Part shown: one piece after another, positions 1 to 8,279 of the stretch
How the letters are laid out: the number at the start of each line of letters is the position of its first letter
How positions within the stretch are numbered: position 1 is the stretch's first letter
NCBI GenBank assembly: GCA_900752195.1
Contig: CAADUJ010000004.1
Location: 56,517-120,516 of the forward strand
Source: an uncultured Negativicutes bacterium
GTDB taxonomy: Bacteria; Bacillota; Negativicutes; Veillonellales; Megasphaeraceae
Direction of reading: 5' to 3'
Length of the DNA: 64,000 bases
Made by a program: the position numbers and the translations under genes
The notes under the pieces: generated by a model
Told to the model about the DNA's origin: nothing
Database searches by the model: none
Seen by the model: the letters and a program-made list of their open reading frames with translations, nothing else

Positions 1-296
1 ATCTGTTCCGGACTGCGTTCGACACGATACAGGTTCTCCCCTATAGCAAAGTCAAAGCGGACATACGTCTCTATATCTGGCGTAGCGTATTTGCTGCGCA
101 TATTGACACCTTTGCGGATATTGCCGCTCGTATCACCATACAAGGCGTAACACATAGCATCGAGGATTGTCGTCTTGCCGGCCCCGGTCGGTCCATAGAT
201 GAGAAAAAGCTGCCGATCTTTCAGGAGCCGGAAATCGATGACCTGTTTTCCTGCATAAGGGCCAAAGGCGTTCATTTCCAGATAGATGGGTTTCAT
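1..296 (-). CDS. sbcC: SbcC nuclease subunit, N-terminal fragment
   Basis: The ATPase half of the SbcCD (Mre11-Rad50-like) nuclease, which opens and trims hairpin and blocked DNA ends. Only about 98 N-terminal residues lie in the window; the gene runs off the left edge. They contain the family start (PIYLEMNAFGPYAGKQVIDF) and a Walker A loop, GPTGAGKTT, near residue 35, then ILDAMCYALYGDTSG. The ATG overlaps the sbcD stop by four bases (ATGA), so the two are translationally coupled, as expected for a two-subunit enzyme. The coiled coils and Walker B half are outside the window. Confidence 0.93.
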   Translation of the reverse strand, partial: MKPIYLEMNAFGPYAGKQVIDFRLLKDRQLFLIYGPTGAGKTTILDAMCYALYGDTSGNIRKGVNMRSKYATPDIETYVRFDFAIGENLYRVERSPEQ

Positions 297-1444
297 AACA
301 ATCCCTCCCCTTCGCGGCGAAGCAATTCATTCCACATATCCTTTAGACAATCCCGTTCATCTTCTGTCAAGGGTATTTCAGGACGCATGGCCTGAGAGAA
401 TCCTTCAAAAAGTTGCTGCTCCGTCGCTTCATGAAGATTGAAGGCCCGGTCCTGATGGATGGCCCCGCTTTGGCGGTTCGGGGCTTCTAACGAAAGAGCA
501 TTGGGATACTTTTGCCGCAGGCGAGCCATGCCATCTAAAATAGGTTCCGTATCCTCAATGCGGGCCAAGATGAAATCTTCTGGTGCCGCATCGTGACGCT
601 CCATGATGGAAGCAAAGGAGCCTGTCACGATTCGCAGGTCATGGCGAGGTGTAAACGGTATGAACTGCGTTTCTGCCGCTCCTTTTTCATCGATGTCGAC
701 AATAAGGGCTCCTTTTTTCTGATGCGCTTCACTGAACGAATATTTCATAAGACTTCCGGCATACCGCGTATGGTCACTGCCGATTTGTTGAGGACCGTGA
801 AGATGGCCCAATGCCGTGTACGTAAAGGAGTCAAAGAGCTGGGCCCCTACCAGTTCTGTCCCGCCAATTGAAAGCGGCCGTTCTGAATCACTCGTAATTC
901 CGCCGCCTACAAAGGCATGGGCGACACATATGGTCCTCATGGTTTCCGTTCCCTTGGACTGGATATGGCAGAGCGCTTTCAAGGCGTCTTCATGATCCCG
1001 GATGGAATCATCGCCCGTAAGGTGGCGAACAGCGACGGGCTCCGCATAGGGAACGAGTACGAAGGCGACTGGACCATACGTATCGAAAAGAATGACGGGG
1101 CCACGCAATTTCATCAGGTCGCCTTCAATGTAAAGACCTTCCCGTTCGAGTATCCGACTGCCAAAGGAAAGGCGTGTGGCACTGTCATGATTGCCGCTGA
1201 TAACGAAAAACGGAATCCCCAGATCTTTCGTTACCGTCGTTGTGATTTCATCGAAGAGTGTCACCGCATCTGCCGGCGGCAAGCTGCGGTCATAAACATC
1301 GCCAGCGAGAACGACGGCATCGATGTGTTCTTCTTTTAACAGCGGCAGAAATTGGGTGTGTAAGATATAAGACTGGTCATCTGTCAGGTAGTCTCCATAA
1401 AACATTTTTCCCAAATGCCAGTCTGCCGTATGAACGATCCTCAT
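293..1444 (-). CDS. sbcD: Exonuclease SbcD (Mre11-like)
   Basis: The metallophosphoesterase subunit of SbcCD, 383 residues, a normal family length. Metal-binding motifs are visible in order: TADWHLG (D8, H10), AGDVYDR (D49), ISGNHDSA (N85, H86), then the later histidine motifs CVAHAF and ALGHLHGP. These are the dinuclear Mn site residues of the calcineurin-like fold. It lies directly upstream of sbcC with overlapping stop and start, and 12 bp downstream of nfo, so the three repair genes probably form one transcript. Assignment rests on motifs and on the sbcC partner. Confidence 0.95.
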   Translation of the reverse strand: MRIVHTADWHLGKMFYGDYLTDDQSYILHTQFLPLLKEEHIDAVVLAGDVYDRSLPPADAVTLFDEITTTVTKDLGIPFFVISGNHDSATRLSFGSRILEREGLYIEGDLMKLRGPVILFDTYGPVAFVLVPYAEPVAVRHLTGDDSIRDHEDALKALCHIQSKGTETMRTICVAHAFVGGGITSDSERPLSIGGTELVGAQLFDSFTYTALGHLHGPQQIGSDHTRYAGSLMKYSFSEAHQKKGALIVDIDEKGAAETQFIPFTPRHDLRIVTGSFASIMERHDAAPEDFILARIEDTEPILDGMARLRQKYPNALSLEAPNRQSGAIHQDRAFNLHEATEQQLFEGFSQAMRPEIPLTEDERDCLKDMWNELLRREGEGLL

Positions 1445-1456
1445 GTCATCACGACC

Positions 1457-2290
1457 TTACTCATGCTGCAAGCCGCGGAGCATGGCGATTTCCCGAGCGT
1501 ATCCATCGAGATCATTCGGCGTTTCCAGATAATAGGGCAACTGTCGCAGTGCCGGATGGTTGATAATGGCTGTAAAGGCGTCGATACCAATATGCCCTTC
1601 ACCGATTTTTTCATGCCTGTCTTTATGGCTGCCTAACACATTCTTGCTATCATTGATATGAATGGCCTTCAGCCGATCCAGGCCAATAATGTTATCAAAT
1701 TCCATCAAAACATCATCCAAATGGTGAACGATGTCATATCCGCCATCAAAAACGTGACAGGTATCCAGGCAGACGCCCATTTTTTCAGGCATCTTTACGT
1801 TTTCGATAATAGCCGCAATTTCTTCGAAAGTCCGTCCCACTTCGGTGCCCTTGCCAGCCATAGTTTCTAATAGTACTGTCGTATTCTGGTCGGGAAACAT
1901 CGCCGTATCAAGCATCGATACGATATACTCGATGCCTACTTCAGGACCTTGCCCTACATGGCTACCTGGATGGAAGTTATAGCGACAGTTTTGAAGATAT
2001 TGGAGACGCTGCAGATCCTCTGTCATTGCCCGTATAGCAAAATCTCTGGTTTTTTCCGTCTTAGAACAGCCATTCAGTGTATACGGCGCATGGGCCAGGA
2101 TGGGAGCAAACTCATGGTCTTTCATGAATTGATTCAGATGTTCCATGTCGTCTATATCTAACGGACGAACACTACCGCCACGGGGATTACGTGTAAAAAA
2201 TTGAAACGTATCGGCTCCTAAAGAAAGTGCTTCCTTTCCCATATGAAGGAATCCCTTCGTAACCGACAGATGACAACCTATATGTAACAT
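1457..2290 (-). CDS. nfo: Deoxyribonuclease IV (AP endonuclease)
   Basis: Cleaves 5' to abasic sites in base excision repair. The TIM-barrel Zn-binding motifs are present: FHPGSHVGQG, LLETMAGKG, CLDTCHVFDGGYD, and HINDSKNVLGSHKDRHEKIG followed by GEGHIG. I place the start at the ATG giving MLHIGCHLS, since a GAGGTG Shine-Dalgarno lies nine bases upstream; the longer frame would begin with a GTG inside that ribosome site. The protein is 277 residues, typical for the family. It precedes sbcD by 12 bp in a likely repair operon. Confidence 0.95.
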   Translation of the reverse strand: MLHIGCHLSVTKGFLHMGKEALSLGADTFQFFTRNPRGGSVRPLDIDDMEHLNQFMKDHEFAPILAHAPYTLNGCSKTEKTRDFAIRAMTEDLQRLQYLQNCRYNFHPGSHVGQGPEVGIEYIVSMLDTAMFPDQNTTVLLETMAGKGTEVGRTFEEIAAIIENVKMPEKMGVCLDTCHVFDGGYDIVHHLDDVLMEFDNIIGLDRLKAIHINDSKNVLGSHKDRHEKIGEGHIGIDAFTAIINHPALRQLPYYLETPNDLDGYAREIAMLRGLQHE

Positions 2291-2307
2291 ACCTTTATTC
2301 ACCTCAT

Positions 2308-2353
2308 TAAAAAAACAGACTGCAACATATACTTAGTATACGTTACAGTCCGC
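2308..2353 (-). terminator. Terminator after the PerR/Fur gene
   Basis: On the minus strand an imperfect stem with GACTGTAAC and GTTGCAGTC as outer arms and GTATAC/GTATAT as inner arms closes on a 3-base loop and is followed by seven T. It lies just after the regulator stop and before nfo, so it may separate the two units. Confidence 0.75.
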
Positions 2354-2366
2354 TATATAAGCAACC

Positions 2367-2798
2367 TTACTTGGTAGACTCTTTAGCAGGTTCTTTGGCC
2401 AGGCATTCGCTGCATATGCCAGTGAATGCAATTTTGACAGAGTCCACGCGGAATCCCGTCTGCTCTGTAGCCAATTGTGCTAGTGCCTCCGAATCCGTAT
2501 CAACATCCATGACTTTATTGCACTTCGTGCAACGGATATGTGCATGAGGTTTCGTATTGAAATCATATCGATGTGCATCTTCCTCGCATTGAAGAACCTG
2601 AACGACACCGATTTTCGTAAAGATCTCCATGGTCTTGTAGACCGTTGCCAAGCTCATGTACGGATACTTGGGATGGAGTTCCTTATATATCGCTTCTGTG
2701 TTCGGGTGTGTCTTATTCCCATTTATGACTTCATACACGGCCAGGCGTTGAGGAGTTACTTTATACCCATTCTCACGTAGCTTAGCTGAAATATCCAT
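2367..2798 (-). CDS. Fur-family regulator, PerR-like
   Basis: A 143-residue metal-dependent repressor. An N-terminal winged helix (KVTPQRLAVYEVI, then SLATVYKTMEIF as recognition helix) is followed by the dimerisation and metal domain. Two CxxC pairs (CTKCNKVMD and CSECLA) form the structural Zn site. The regulatory site HRYDFNTKPHAHIRC has Asp where B. subtilis PerR has D85, and another Asp follows the first CxxC, which favours PerR over iron-sensing Fur; this subtype call is inference. The ribosome site AAGGAGG is strong. The AT-rich upstream region holds dyads that could be autoregulatory. Confidence 0.85.
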   Translation of the reverse strand: MDISAKLRENGYKVTPQRLAVYEVINGNKTHPNTEAIYKELHPKYPYMSLATVYKTMEIFTKIGVVQVLQCEEDAHRYDFNTKPHAHIRCTKCNKVMDVDTDSEALAQLATEQTGFRVDSVKIAFTGICSECLAKEPAKESTK

Positions 2799-2842
2799 GA
2801 GTACGACCTCCTTTCCAATAGATACCTGTTTATTAAATAAGT

Positions 2843-2859
2843 CTATTAATAAATAATAG
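2843..2859 (-). promoter_or_regulatory. Possible PerR/Fur operator (dyad)
   Basis: CTATTA and TAATAG arms separated by five bases lie 45 bp before the regulator start. A second palindrome, TTATTTAATAA, lies between them. The composition resembles PerR boxes (TTATAATnATTATAA), but the match is loose and the region is AT-rich. Confidence 0.3.
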
Positions 2860-2974
2860 TTTTTGGGTACTTTACTATTTTATTGTAACCGTTATTAGTT
2901 AAAATGGCAATAGAAAAAATACGATTCTTGATGATTTTTTCGCCATTTGCAATATAGAATATGAATGTATTTCA

Positions 2975-2999
2975 TCCATATGGCGAATCGCCATATGGA
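2975..2999. repeat. 25-bp perfect palindrome in the intergenic region
   Basis: Arms TCCATATGGCGA and TCGCCATATGGA flank one central base. It lies in the 290-bp gap between the radical SAM gene and the PerR-like gene. There is no T tract, so it is not a classical terminator. It could be an operator, or a hairpin protecting the 3' end of the radical SAM transcript. The half sequence CGCCAT occurs again about 30 bp away. Confidence 0.5.
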
Positions 3000-3088
3000 A
3001 AAGTCATACAAATAGATTCTATCTTTATTTTTAAGTAGTGATAATCTATTTCATTATTATTAAACAAGTGAAAAATTATACAAATTTA

Positions 3089-4138
3089 TTACGTCATCCA
3101 GGCTTTATCCACACAGATGACATGGCGTATTCCATCATCGATAACCATCGTGCTTGGCCTGAGATCATTGTCTTCTTTCCAGATGAACTTTTTTTTCGGA
3201 TATCTGAGGCCTGCCAGATGGTATGTTCCATTGCGGACGCCCCTTACCTTACTCGTATCTTTGCGATGATAATAAATGTGGACTTCACCATTTTTTGTCT
3301 CATCAAGGGCTGCATAAAGACAGTGACGGTATCGCTGTGTATCAACGAGTTCTCCCAGCGCCGGCGTATACGCTCCTGCCAAAACCTGAGACGGGTCATC
3401 AAGGTCTTCTGTCGCCTGCAATCCCGTACGAATAACGTGTATTCCCGCTTTCAGGAAGTGCTCTTTCATGTACGTTGCCCGACGGACACCTTCGTGGATG
3501 GTAAGGGGTGTATACGTACCGTCTTTATAGCGTGCTGCAAGTTCTGTATCAGCAATGACGACGACAGGATAAATCCGTGCCATATCAGGGGATAGTTGAC
3601 AAATAGCTTCGGTCGTCCTGCGAAGACTTGCTTCATCTTCACCAGGAAGGCCTGGCATGAGTTGATGACCTACGGTAAATCCCATGCGGCGCAACATGGC
3701 CGTTGCCCGACGGACATCGTCTGCACAATGGCCACGCTTAGCTTCTTTCAGCACGTCATCATCCATAGATTGCACGCCCAATTCGACTGTTGTAAGCCCA
3801 TTTCTATAAAGAAGCGCCATTATATCCTCTGTAATAGCATCAGGTCGCGTAGAACAGCGGATGCCATCGATTTTTCCACTTTCCAAGGCTCTTGCCGCCG
3901 GCGCGAGCAGCCTTTCCTGCAGTTCCATGGGAATCGCTGTAAAGCTGCCACCGTAAAAGGCTACCTCCCAATGGCGTGGCTCGCTTACGTAATCAGTATA
4001 TGAATGTATCATGGCCATAATGTCTTCTGGTCCGGGCAGACCATGATGGCCTGTAATACGCCACTGATTACAAAAAATACAGCGGTAGGGACAACCGATA
4101 TGAGGTATGAATATAGGAATAATCGAAGTCTTTTTCAT
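3089..4138 (-). CDS. Radical SAM protein, Elp3/HemN-like, function unknown
   Basis: A 349-residue radical SAM enzyme with the 4Fe-4S motif CPYRCIFCNQ (C16, C20, C23), a glycine motif FYGGSFTAI and an ELGVQSMDD segment, as in the Elp3/MiaB/NifB-like catalytic domain. It has no GNAT domain, so it is not a full Elp3. Relatives of this type often sit near rnc in Firmicutes, as here, but I do not know a proven substrate. AAGGAG lies eight bases before the ATG. It follows the fab-rnc operon after a terminator, so it may have its own promoter. Confidence 0.8.
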   Translation of the reverse strand: MKKTSIIPIFIPHIGCPYRCIFCNQWRITGHHGLPGPEDIMAMIHSYTDYVSEPRHWEVAFYGGSFTAIPMELQERLLAPAARALESGKIDGIRCSTRPDAITEDIMALLYRNGLTTVELGVQSMDDDVLKEAKRGHCADDVRRATAMLRRMGFTVGHQLMPGLPGEDEASLRRTTEAICQLSPDMARIYPVVVIADTELAARYKDGTYTPLTIHEGVRRATYMKEHFLKAGIHVIRTGLQATEDLDDPSQVLAGAYTPALGELVDTQRYRHCLYAALDETKNGEVHIYYHRKDTSKVRGVRNGTYHLAGLRYPKKKFIWKEDNDLRPSTMVIDDGIRHVICVDKAWMT

Positions 4139-4158
4139 GGAAAACTCCTTATATCTTA

Positions 4159-4195
4159 CAAAAAAGAGGACTGTAACCGCAGTTGGTTACAGCCC
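4159..4195 (-). terminator. Terminator of the fab-rnc operon
   Basis: An 11-bp stem (GGGCTGTAACC with GGTTACAGTCC on the minus strand, one mismatch), a six-base loop, then CTC and six T. It lies just after the rnc stop. Confidence 0.88.
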
Positions 4196-4206
4196 ATATG
4201 CATCGG

Positions 4207-4920
4207 TTATTGAATGACATGCAGCCGCACCAACGCTTCGTGTGCCGCATGCTGTTCCGCGCTTTTTTTTGTTTTGCCTTTTCCTTCACCAAGGGCTTTT
4301 CCATTTACCTTTACAGTCATGTAAAACGTCTTATCATGGTCCGGTCCTTCTTCTCTGTCCAGAATATAGGCAATATGTTTTTCGCCTTCTTGCTGAACAT
4401 ATTCCTGAAAGAGTGTCTTATAATCTTTACCATAGTTGCCTGTCGCAACGAGTTCAAGATACCCTTTCAACTGGTGGAGGATAAAGTTCCTTGCTTCTCT
4501 ATACGAATGATCGAGATAAATCGCACCAACGACGGCTTCAAAGGCATCAGCAAGGATACTCGTCCGAGTACGGCCGCCTGTATGGAGTTCCCCTCGGCCC
4601 ATGAGCATGTAATCGCCAACTTTATATTTACCAAAAACAGATGCCAATGGCATCTCACTGACAACACTGGCCCGGGCCTTCGATAATTCGCCTTCCGTCA
4701 TCTCAGGGTAATGGAGGAAAAGATATTCTCCAATGACGAGATCTAAGATCGCATCTCCCAAAAATTCTAATCGTTCGTTGAAGCGTACTCGTTTTTCTTT
4801 ATTTTCATTCGCATACGACGAGTGCGTCAACGCAATGTCAAGATATTGAAGGTGCTGAAATGCAGGTAATCCTAAAAGAATTACGAATTCTTCCAGCGCT
4901 TTTTTTCGTGTATCATTCAT
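4207..4920 (-). CDS. rnc: Ribonuclease III
   Basis: Double-strand-specific endoribonuclease for rRNA maturation and mRNA turnover. The catalytic signature ERLEFLGDAILDLVIGEYLF is near residues 44-63, and a C-terminal dsRNA-binding domain (YKTLFQEYVQQEG to KKSAEQHAAHEALVRL) ends the protein. I choose the ATG giving MNDTRKKALEEF (237 residues). A longer frame starts at a TTG overlapping the fabF stop but puts the ribosome site against the start codon. It is the last gene of the fab operon before a strong terminator; such rnc linkage is common in Firmicutes. Confidence 0.93.
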   Translation of the reverse strand: MNDTRKKALEEFVILLGLPAFQHLQYLDIALTHSSYANENKEKRVRFNERLEFLGDAILDLVIGEYLFLHYPEMTEGELSKARASVVSEMPLASVFGKYKVGDYMLMGRGELHTGGRTRTSILADAFEAVVGAIYLDHSYREARNFILHQLKGYLELVATGNYGKDYKTLFQEYVQQEGEKHIAYILDREEGPDHDKTFYMTVKVNGKALGEGKGKTKKSAEQHAAHEALVRLHVIQ

Positions 4921-4931
4921 CAATGGAACAA

Positions 4932-6185
4932 TCAACCTTCATATTTTTTGAACAACAGCGTCGCATTGTGGCCCCCGAATCCAAAAGAGTTGGAAATGGC
5001 AACGCGAACATCTTTATCTACAGAATGACCTGGTACGTAGTTAAGGCCCAGTTCCTTCAATTCATCTTCTGGTTCAACGAGGTTGATTGTAGGATGAACC
5101 TTCCCCGTTTCGATGGTCATGGCACAAGCGATTGCTTCTACAGCACCAGCTGCACCGAGAAGATGGCCCGTCATGGACTTCGTCGAGCTCATGAGTAACT
5201 CTTTAGCATGATTACCAAAGACACGTGCGACAGCTTTTGATTCGTTAAGGTCGTTCAAATGCGTCGATGTGCCATGAGCGTTGACATAATCTACGTCATC
5301 AGGCGTAAGACCTGCATCATCTATAGCAAGTTTCATGCATTTCGACTGCTGGATTCCATCGGGACCAGGAGCCGTAATGTGGTAGGCATCTGCATTGCTG
5401 CCATAGCCTGCAATTTCACAATAAATATGGGCTCCCCGCTTTTTCGCATGTTCTAATTCTTCAAGGAAGACGATACCTGCGCCTTCACCCATGACAAAGC
5501 CATCACGGTCTTTATCGAAGGGGCGTGACGCATGAGCCGGATCGTCGTTTCGGGTACTCAAAGCCTTCATTGCAGCAAAACCAGCTACCGCACCAGGCGA
5601 AACGGCTGCTTCTGTACCACCGGCAACAGCTGCGTCGAGTTCACCACGCTGAATCATACGGTATGCATCGCCAATAGAGTTCGTGCCCGTTGCACAAGCA
5701 GTCACGACGCTGGCACAATGACCTTGAAGACCAAAAACAATGGATACCTGGCCAGAAGCCATGTTCGCAATCATCTTCGGTACGACAAAGGGATTGACGC
5801 GAGACGGACCTTTGGCAAAGAGGCCTTCGTATAAGTTATGAAGTGTTTCCATACCGCCGATACCAGTGCCAACGATGGTACCGATACGATCACGATTTTC
5901 TTCATCCAAGTTGATTTTGGAATCGTCAATAGCCAGCTTGGCTGCAGCGACAGCAAACTGAGTGGAAACATCCATATGCCGAGCTTCTTTTCGGTCAATA
6001 CCATAGTCCTTCGGTTCAAAGCCCTTTACTTCACCAGCAATGCGGGCATTATATTCGGATGCATCAAAATGCGTAATAGGACCGATGCCGTTTTTACCAG
6101 CTAACAGGGCATTCCAGAATTCGTCTTTACCAAGCCCTACCGGAGAAATAACGCCTAATCCGGTAATTACTACACGTTTTTCCAA
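4932..6185 (-). CDS. fabF: Beta-ketoacyl-ACP synthase II
   Basis: Condenses malonyl-ACP with acyl-ACP in fatty-acid elongation. The thiolase-fold triad is visible: Cys in VVTACATGTNSIGDA, His in NAHGTSTHLND, and His in TKSMTGHLLGAAGA. I choose a TTG start giving MEKRVVITGLGVISPVG, which matches the normal FabF N-terminus and has GAGGTG six bases ahead. The longer frame from an upstream ATG would bury that ribosome site and has none of its own. Length about 417 residues. It follows the enoyl reductase in the fab operon. Confidence 0.94.
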   Translation of the reverse strand: MEKRVVITGLGVISPVGLGKDEFWNALLAGKNGIGPITHFDASEYNARIAGEVKGFEPKDYGIDRKEARHMDVSTQFAVAAAKLAIDDSKINLDEENRDRIGTIVGTGIGGMETLHNLYEGLFAKGPSRVNPFVVPKMIANMASGQVSIVFGLQGHCASVVTACATGTNSIGDAYRMIQRGELDAAVAGGTEAAVSPGAVAGFAAMKALSTRNDDPAHASRPFDKDRDGFVMGEGAGIVFLEELEHAKKRGAHIYCEIAGYGSNADAYHITAPGPDGIQQSKCMKLAIDDAGLTPDDVDYVNAHGTSTHLNDLNESKAVARVFGNHAKELLMSSTKSMTGHLLGAAGAVEAIACAMTIETGKVHPTINLVEPEDELKELGLNYVPGHSVDKDVRVAISNSFGFGGHNATLLFKKYEG

Positions 6186-6225
6186 AATGTTCACCTCATC
6201 CATTAAAATATCAATCGTAATGTAA

Positions 6226-7182
6226 TTAATCAGGAATTTCTTCCATTTCGCGTTTCAGATACTCAAAGATTTCCTTGACTGTCAGTATTTCATGTATTTC
6301 CTGCATGCGACGACCTGAGAAGACGAGACCCGTTTCGACATCGCCTTGCTGTGCCCGTGTCAATGCACGGATAATACAGTATTTATGGCTGCATTTACGA
6401 AGACAGTGATCGCAAGTTTCCGGTTTCGGTGCCGTCCCTAAAAGGGCTCGTTCCGAAAAGGGCGTACGGATAGCCTGACCAGGGAGCCCGACAGGACTGT
6501 GGACAAGGATAAAGTCTTCAGGTTTATTTGCGCGGAGATATACTTTTTTTAATTCGTCAGAACCGTTCGATTCTACACTGGCCGCAAAACGGCTGCCCAT
6601 CTGGACGCCATTGGCGCCTAATCTGAGCATCGCCGCAATATCTTCACCATGCAGGATACCGCCTGCTCCGATGACAGGAATGTCAACAGCAGCACGTACT
6701 TCTGGTACAATGACGCGGCTCGAACGATTTGTCCCCAGATGCCCGCCAGCCTCTGCGCCTTCTACAACGACAGCTGCTGCACCGAGAGTCTGAGATATTT
6801 TAGCTAGCTTTGCCGACGATACAATAGGCACAATCGGCGTATTGTATTCTTTTCCCCAGGCAAACATGTCCCGTGAAAAACCTGCACCGGCAACGACTAG
6901 ATCGATTCCTTCTTCAAGTGCTGTAGTGACGATACCCTTAAAATCCTGGGCCGCAACCATAGCATTAATACCAATAATTCCGTTAGGCGATAATTCGCGG
7001 GCTAAACGGATTTCATGTCTAATTTCATCATAAGGCATACCGGAGATGGCAATCAAGCCGATGCCGCCTTCATTGGCAACAGCTGCAGCCAACCGAGCTG
7101 TAGACAAACGTATAGCCATTCCTCCCTGAATGATTGGCACGTTAGCTACAAGGTTTCCAATACGTAATTCTGGAAGCTTCAC
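6226..7182 (-). CDS. FabK/nitronate monooxygenase-family FMN enzyme, probable enoyl-ACP reductase
   Basis: An FMN-dependent TIM barrel of 318 residues: VPIIQGGMAIRLS at the N-terminus, GIIGINAMVA, VEGAEAGGHLG, IPVIGAGGI and GVQMGSRFAAS. The family includes FabK (enoyl-ACP reductase II) and nitronate monooxygenase. Its place between acpP and fabF, with no fabI, fabL or fabV in the window, favours FabK; that is inference. A C-terminal Cys cluster (CDHCLRKCSHKYC) is present in some family members and may bind metal or a cluster. The start is GTG (7182), with GGAGG eight bases upstream; the ATG of the longer frame lacks a ribosome site. Confidence 0.75.
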   Translation of the reverse strand: MKLPELRIGNLVANVPIIQGGMAIRLSTARLAAAVANEGGIGLIAISGMPYDEIRHEIRLARELSPNGIIGINAMVAAQDFKGIVTTALEEGIDLVVAGAGFSRDMFAWGKEYNTPIVPIVSSAKLAKISQTLGAAAVVVEGAEAGGHLGTNRSSRVIVPEVRAAVDIPVIGAGGILHGEDIAAMLRLGANGVQMGSRFAASVESNGSDELKKVYLRANKPEDFILVHSPVGLPGQAIRTPFSERALLGTAPKPETCDHCLRKCSHKYCIIRALTRAQQGDVETGLVFSGRRMQEIHEILTVKEIFEYLKREMEEIPD

Positions 7183-7256
7183 AGTAGTTTCCTCCATTCA
7201 AGATACCGTCCGGGAGAAAGCACAGGACCTTCTCCCCTACGGATCTTATTGCATAC

Positions 7257-7496
7257 TTACGCTTTTTTTTCCTTTTCGATGTATTCAACTGTATCTTTGA
7301 CAGTTTTAATCTTTTCAGCAACATCATCAGGGATTTCGATATTGAATTCTTCTTCGAAAGCCATAATCAATTCGACAATGTCCAAGGAATCAGCGCCCAA
7401 ATCATCGATGTAAGCAGCGTCCATTTTTACTTCTTTTTCATCGACGCCTAATTGTTCAACAACGATGCTCTTCACTTTTTCAAAAGTTTCGCTCAT
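7257..7496 (-). CDS. acpP: Acyl carrier protein
   Basis: A small acidic carrier of 79 residues with the phosphopantetheine attachment motif GADSLDIVELIMAFEEEF; the Ser follows GAD near residue 37. It shuttles acyl chains through the Fab enzymes and donates them to PlsX, LpxA and LpxL encoded nearby. The second ATG (MSETFEKV) is chosen because the purine-rich AAGGGGGTG sits seven bases ahead of it. It lies between fabG and the enoyl reductase, the usual order in Firmicute fab operons. Confidence 0.96.
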   Translation of the reverse strand: MSETFEKVKSIVVEQLGVDEKEVKMDAAYIDDLGADSLDIVELIMAFEEEFNIEIPDDVAEKIKTVKDTVEYIEKEKKA

Positions 7497-7534
7497 TTCC
7501 ATTCACCCCCTTTCAATAGGCTTACTTGTTTATA

Positions 7535-8278
7535 TTACATCACCATGCCGCCGTCTACATTGAGAACTTGGCCGGTAATATAGCTAGCTTCATCGGATGC
7601 CAGGAACAAGACGGCCTGTGCTACGTCATCTGCCGAAGCAGGACGGCCAAGGGGAATCGTCTTGAGCATCGCGTCTTTGCCTTCTTCTGTAAGGAAGGCC
7701 GTCATATCTGTTTCTACATATCCCGGTGCCACTGCATTGCAACGGATATGGCGGGATGCCAATTCTTTTGCCACAGCTTTTGTGAAGCCTATGACCCCAG
7801 CCTTAGCAGCGGCGTAATTAGCTTGACCGGCATTGCCTGTTTCGCCGACGACAGACGTAAGGTTGACGATGGCGCCAGCCTTCTGTTTCATCATGATACG
7901 GGAAACAGCCTTGGTACAATGATATACACCAGTAAGGTTCGTCTGGAGTACAGCATTCCAATCTTCTTCTTTCATGATCATGAGCAGTCCATCGCGGGTA
8001 ATCCCGGCATTATTAATAAGAATATCAATAGAACCGAAATCTTTCTTTACGGTTTTTACCATAGATGCTACAGATGCTTCATCTGCCACATCGCATTGGA
8101 AGAGCTCTGCTTTAGCACCACATCTTTCGACGAGCTTTTTCGTTTCTTCAGCAGCGGCTGTATTTCCAGCATAGATGATTGCCACGTTAGCACCGGCTTT
8201 CGCCAATGCCACTGATACGGCGCGACCGATACCGCGGGAACCGCCAGTAACGATTGCTGTTTTCCCTGTTAAGTGCAT
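7535..8278 (-). CDS. fabG: 3-oxoacyl-ACP reductase
   Basis: NADPH-dependent short-chain dehydrogenase reducing beta-ketoacyl-ACP. It has the cofactor motif GGSRGIGRAV, NNAG (ILINNAGITRDG), and the catalytic Ser-Tyr-Lys (LTSVVGETG, then YAAAKAG). The C-terminal GQVLNVDGGMVM is typical. The start at MHLTGKTAIVTGG gives 247 residues; AGGGGG stands about nine bases upstream and overlaps the fabD stop. The longer frame would begin inside fabD without a ribosome site. Confidence 0.95.
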   Translation of the reverse strand: MHLTGKTAIVTGGSRGIGRAVSVALAKAGANVAIIYAGNTAAAEETKKLVERCGAKAELFQCDVADEASVASMVKTVKKDFGSIDILINNAGITRDGLLMIMKEEDWNAVLQTNLTGVYHCTKAVSRIMMKQKAGAIVNLTSVVGETGNAGQANYAAAKAGVIGFTKAVAKELASRHIRCNAVAPGYVETDMTAFLTEEGKDAMLKTIPLGRPASADDVAQAVLFLASDEASYITGQVLNVDGGMVM

Positions 8279-8279
8279 T

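Noticed and set aside
3038..3595. A 185-codon plus-strand frame
   Set aside because: Mostly antisense to the radical SAM gene, with no Shine-Dalgarno and no family resemblance.
7526..8215. A 229-codon plus-strand frame opposite fabG
   Set aside because: Complementary-strand shadow of fabG; the minus-strand protein has all catalytic residues.
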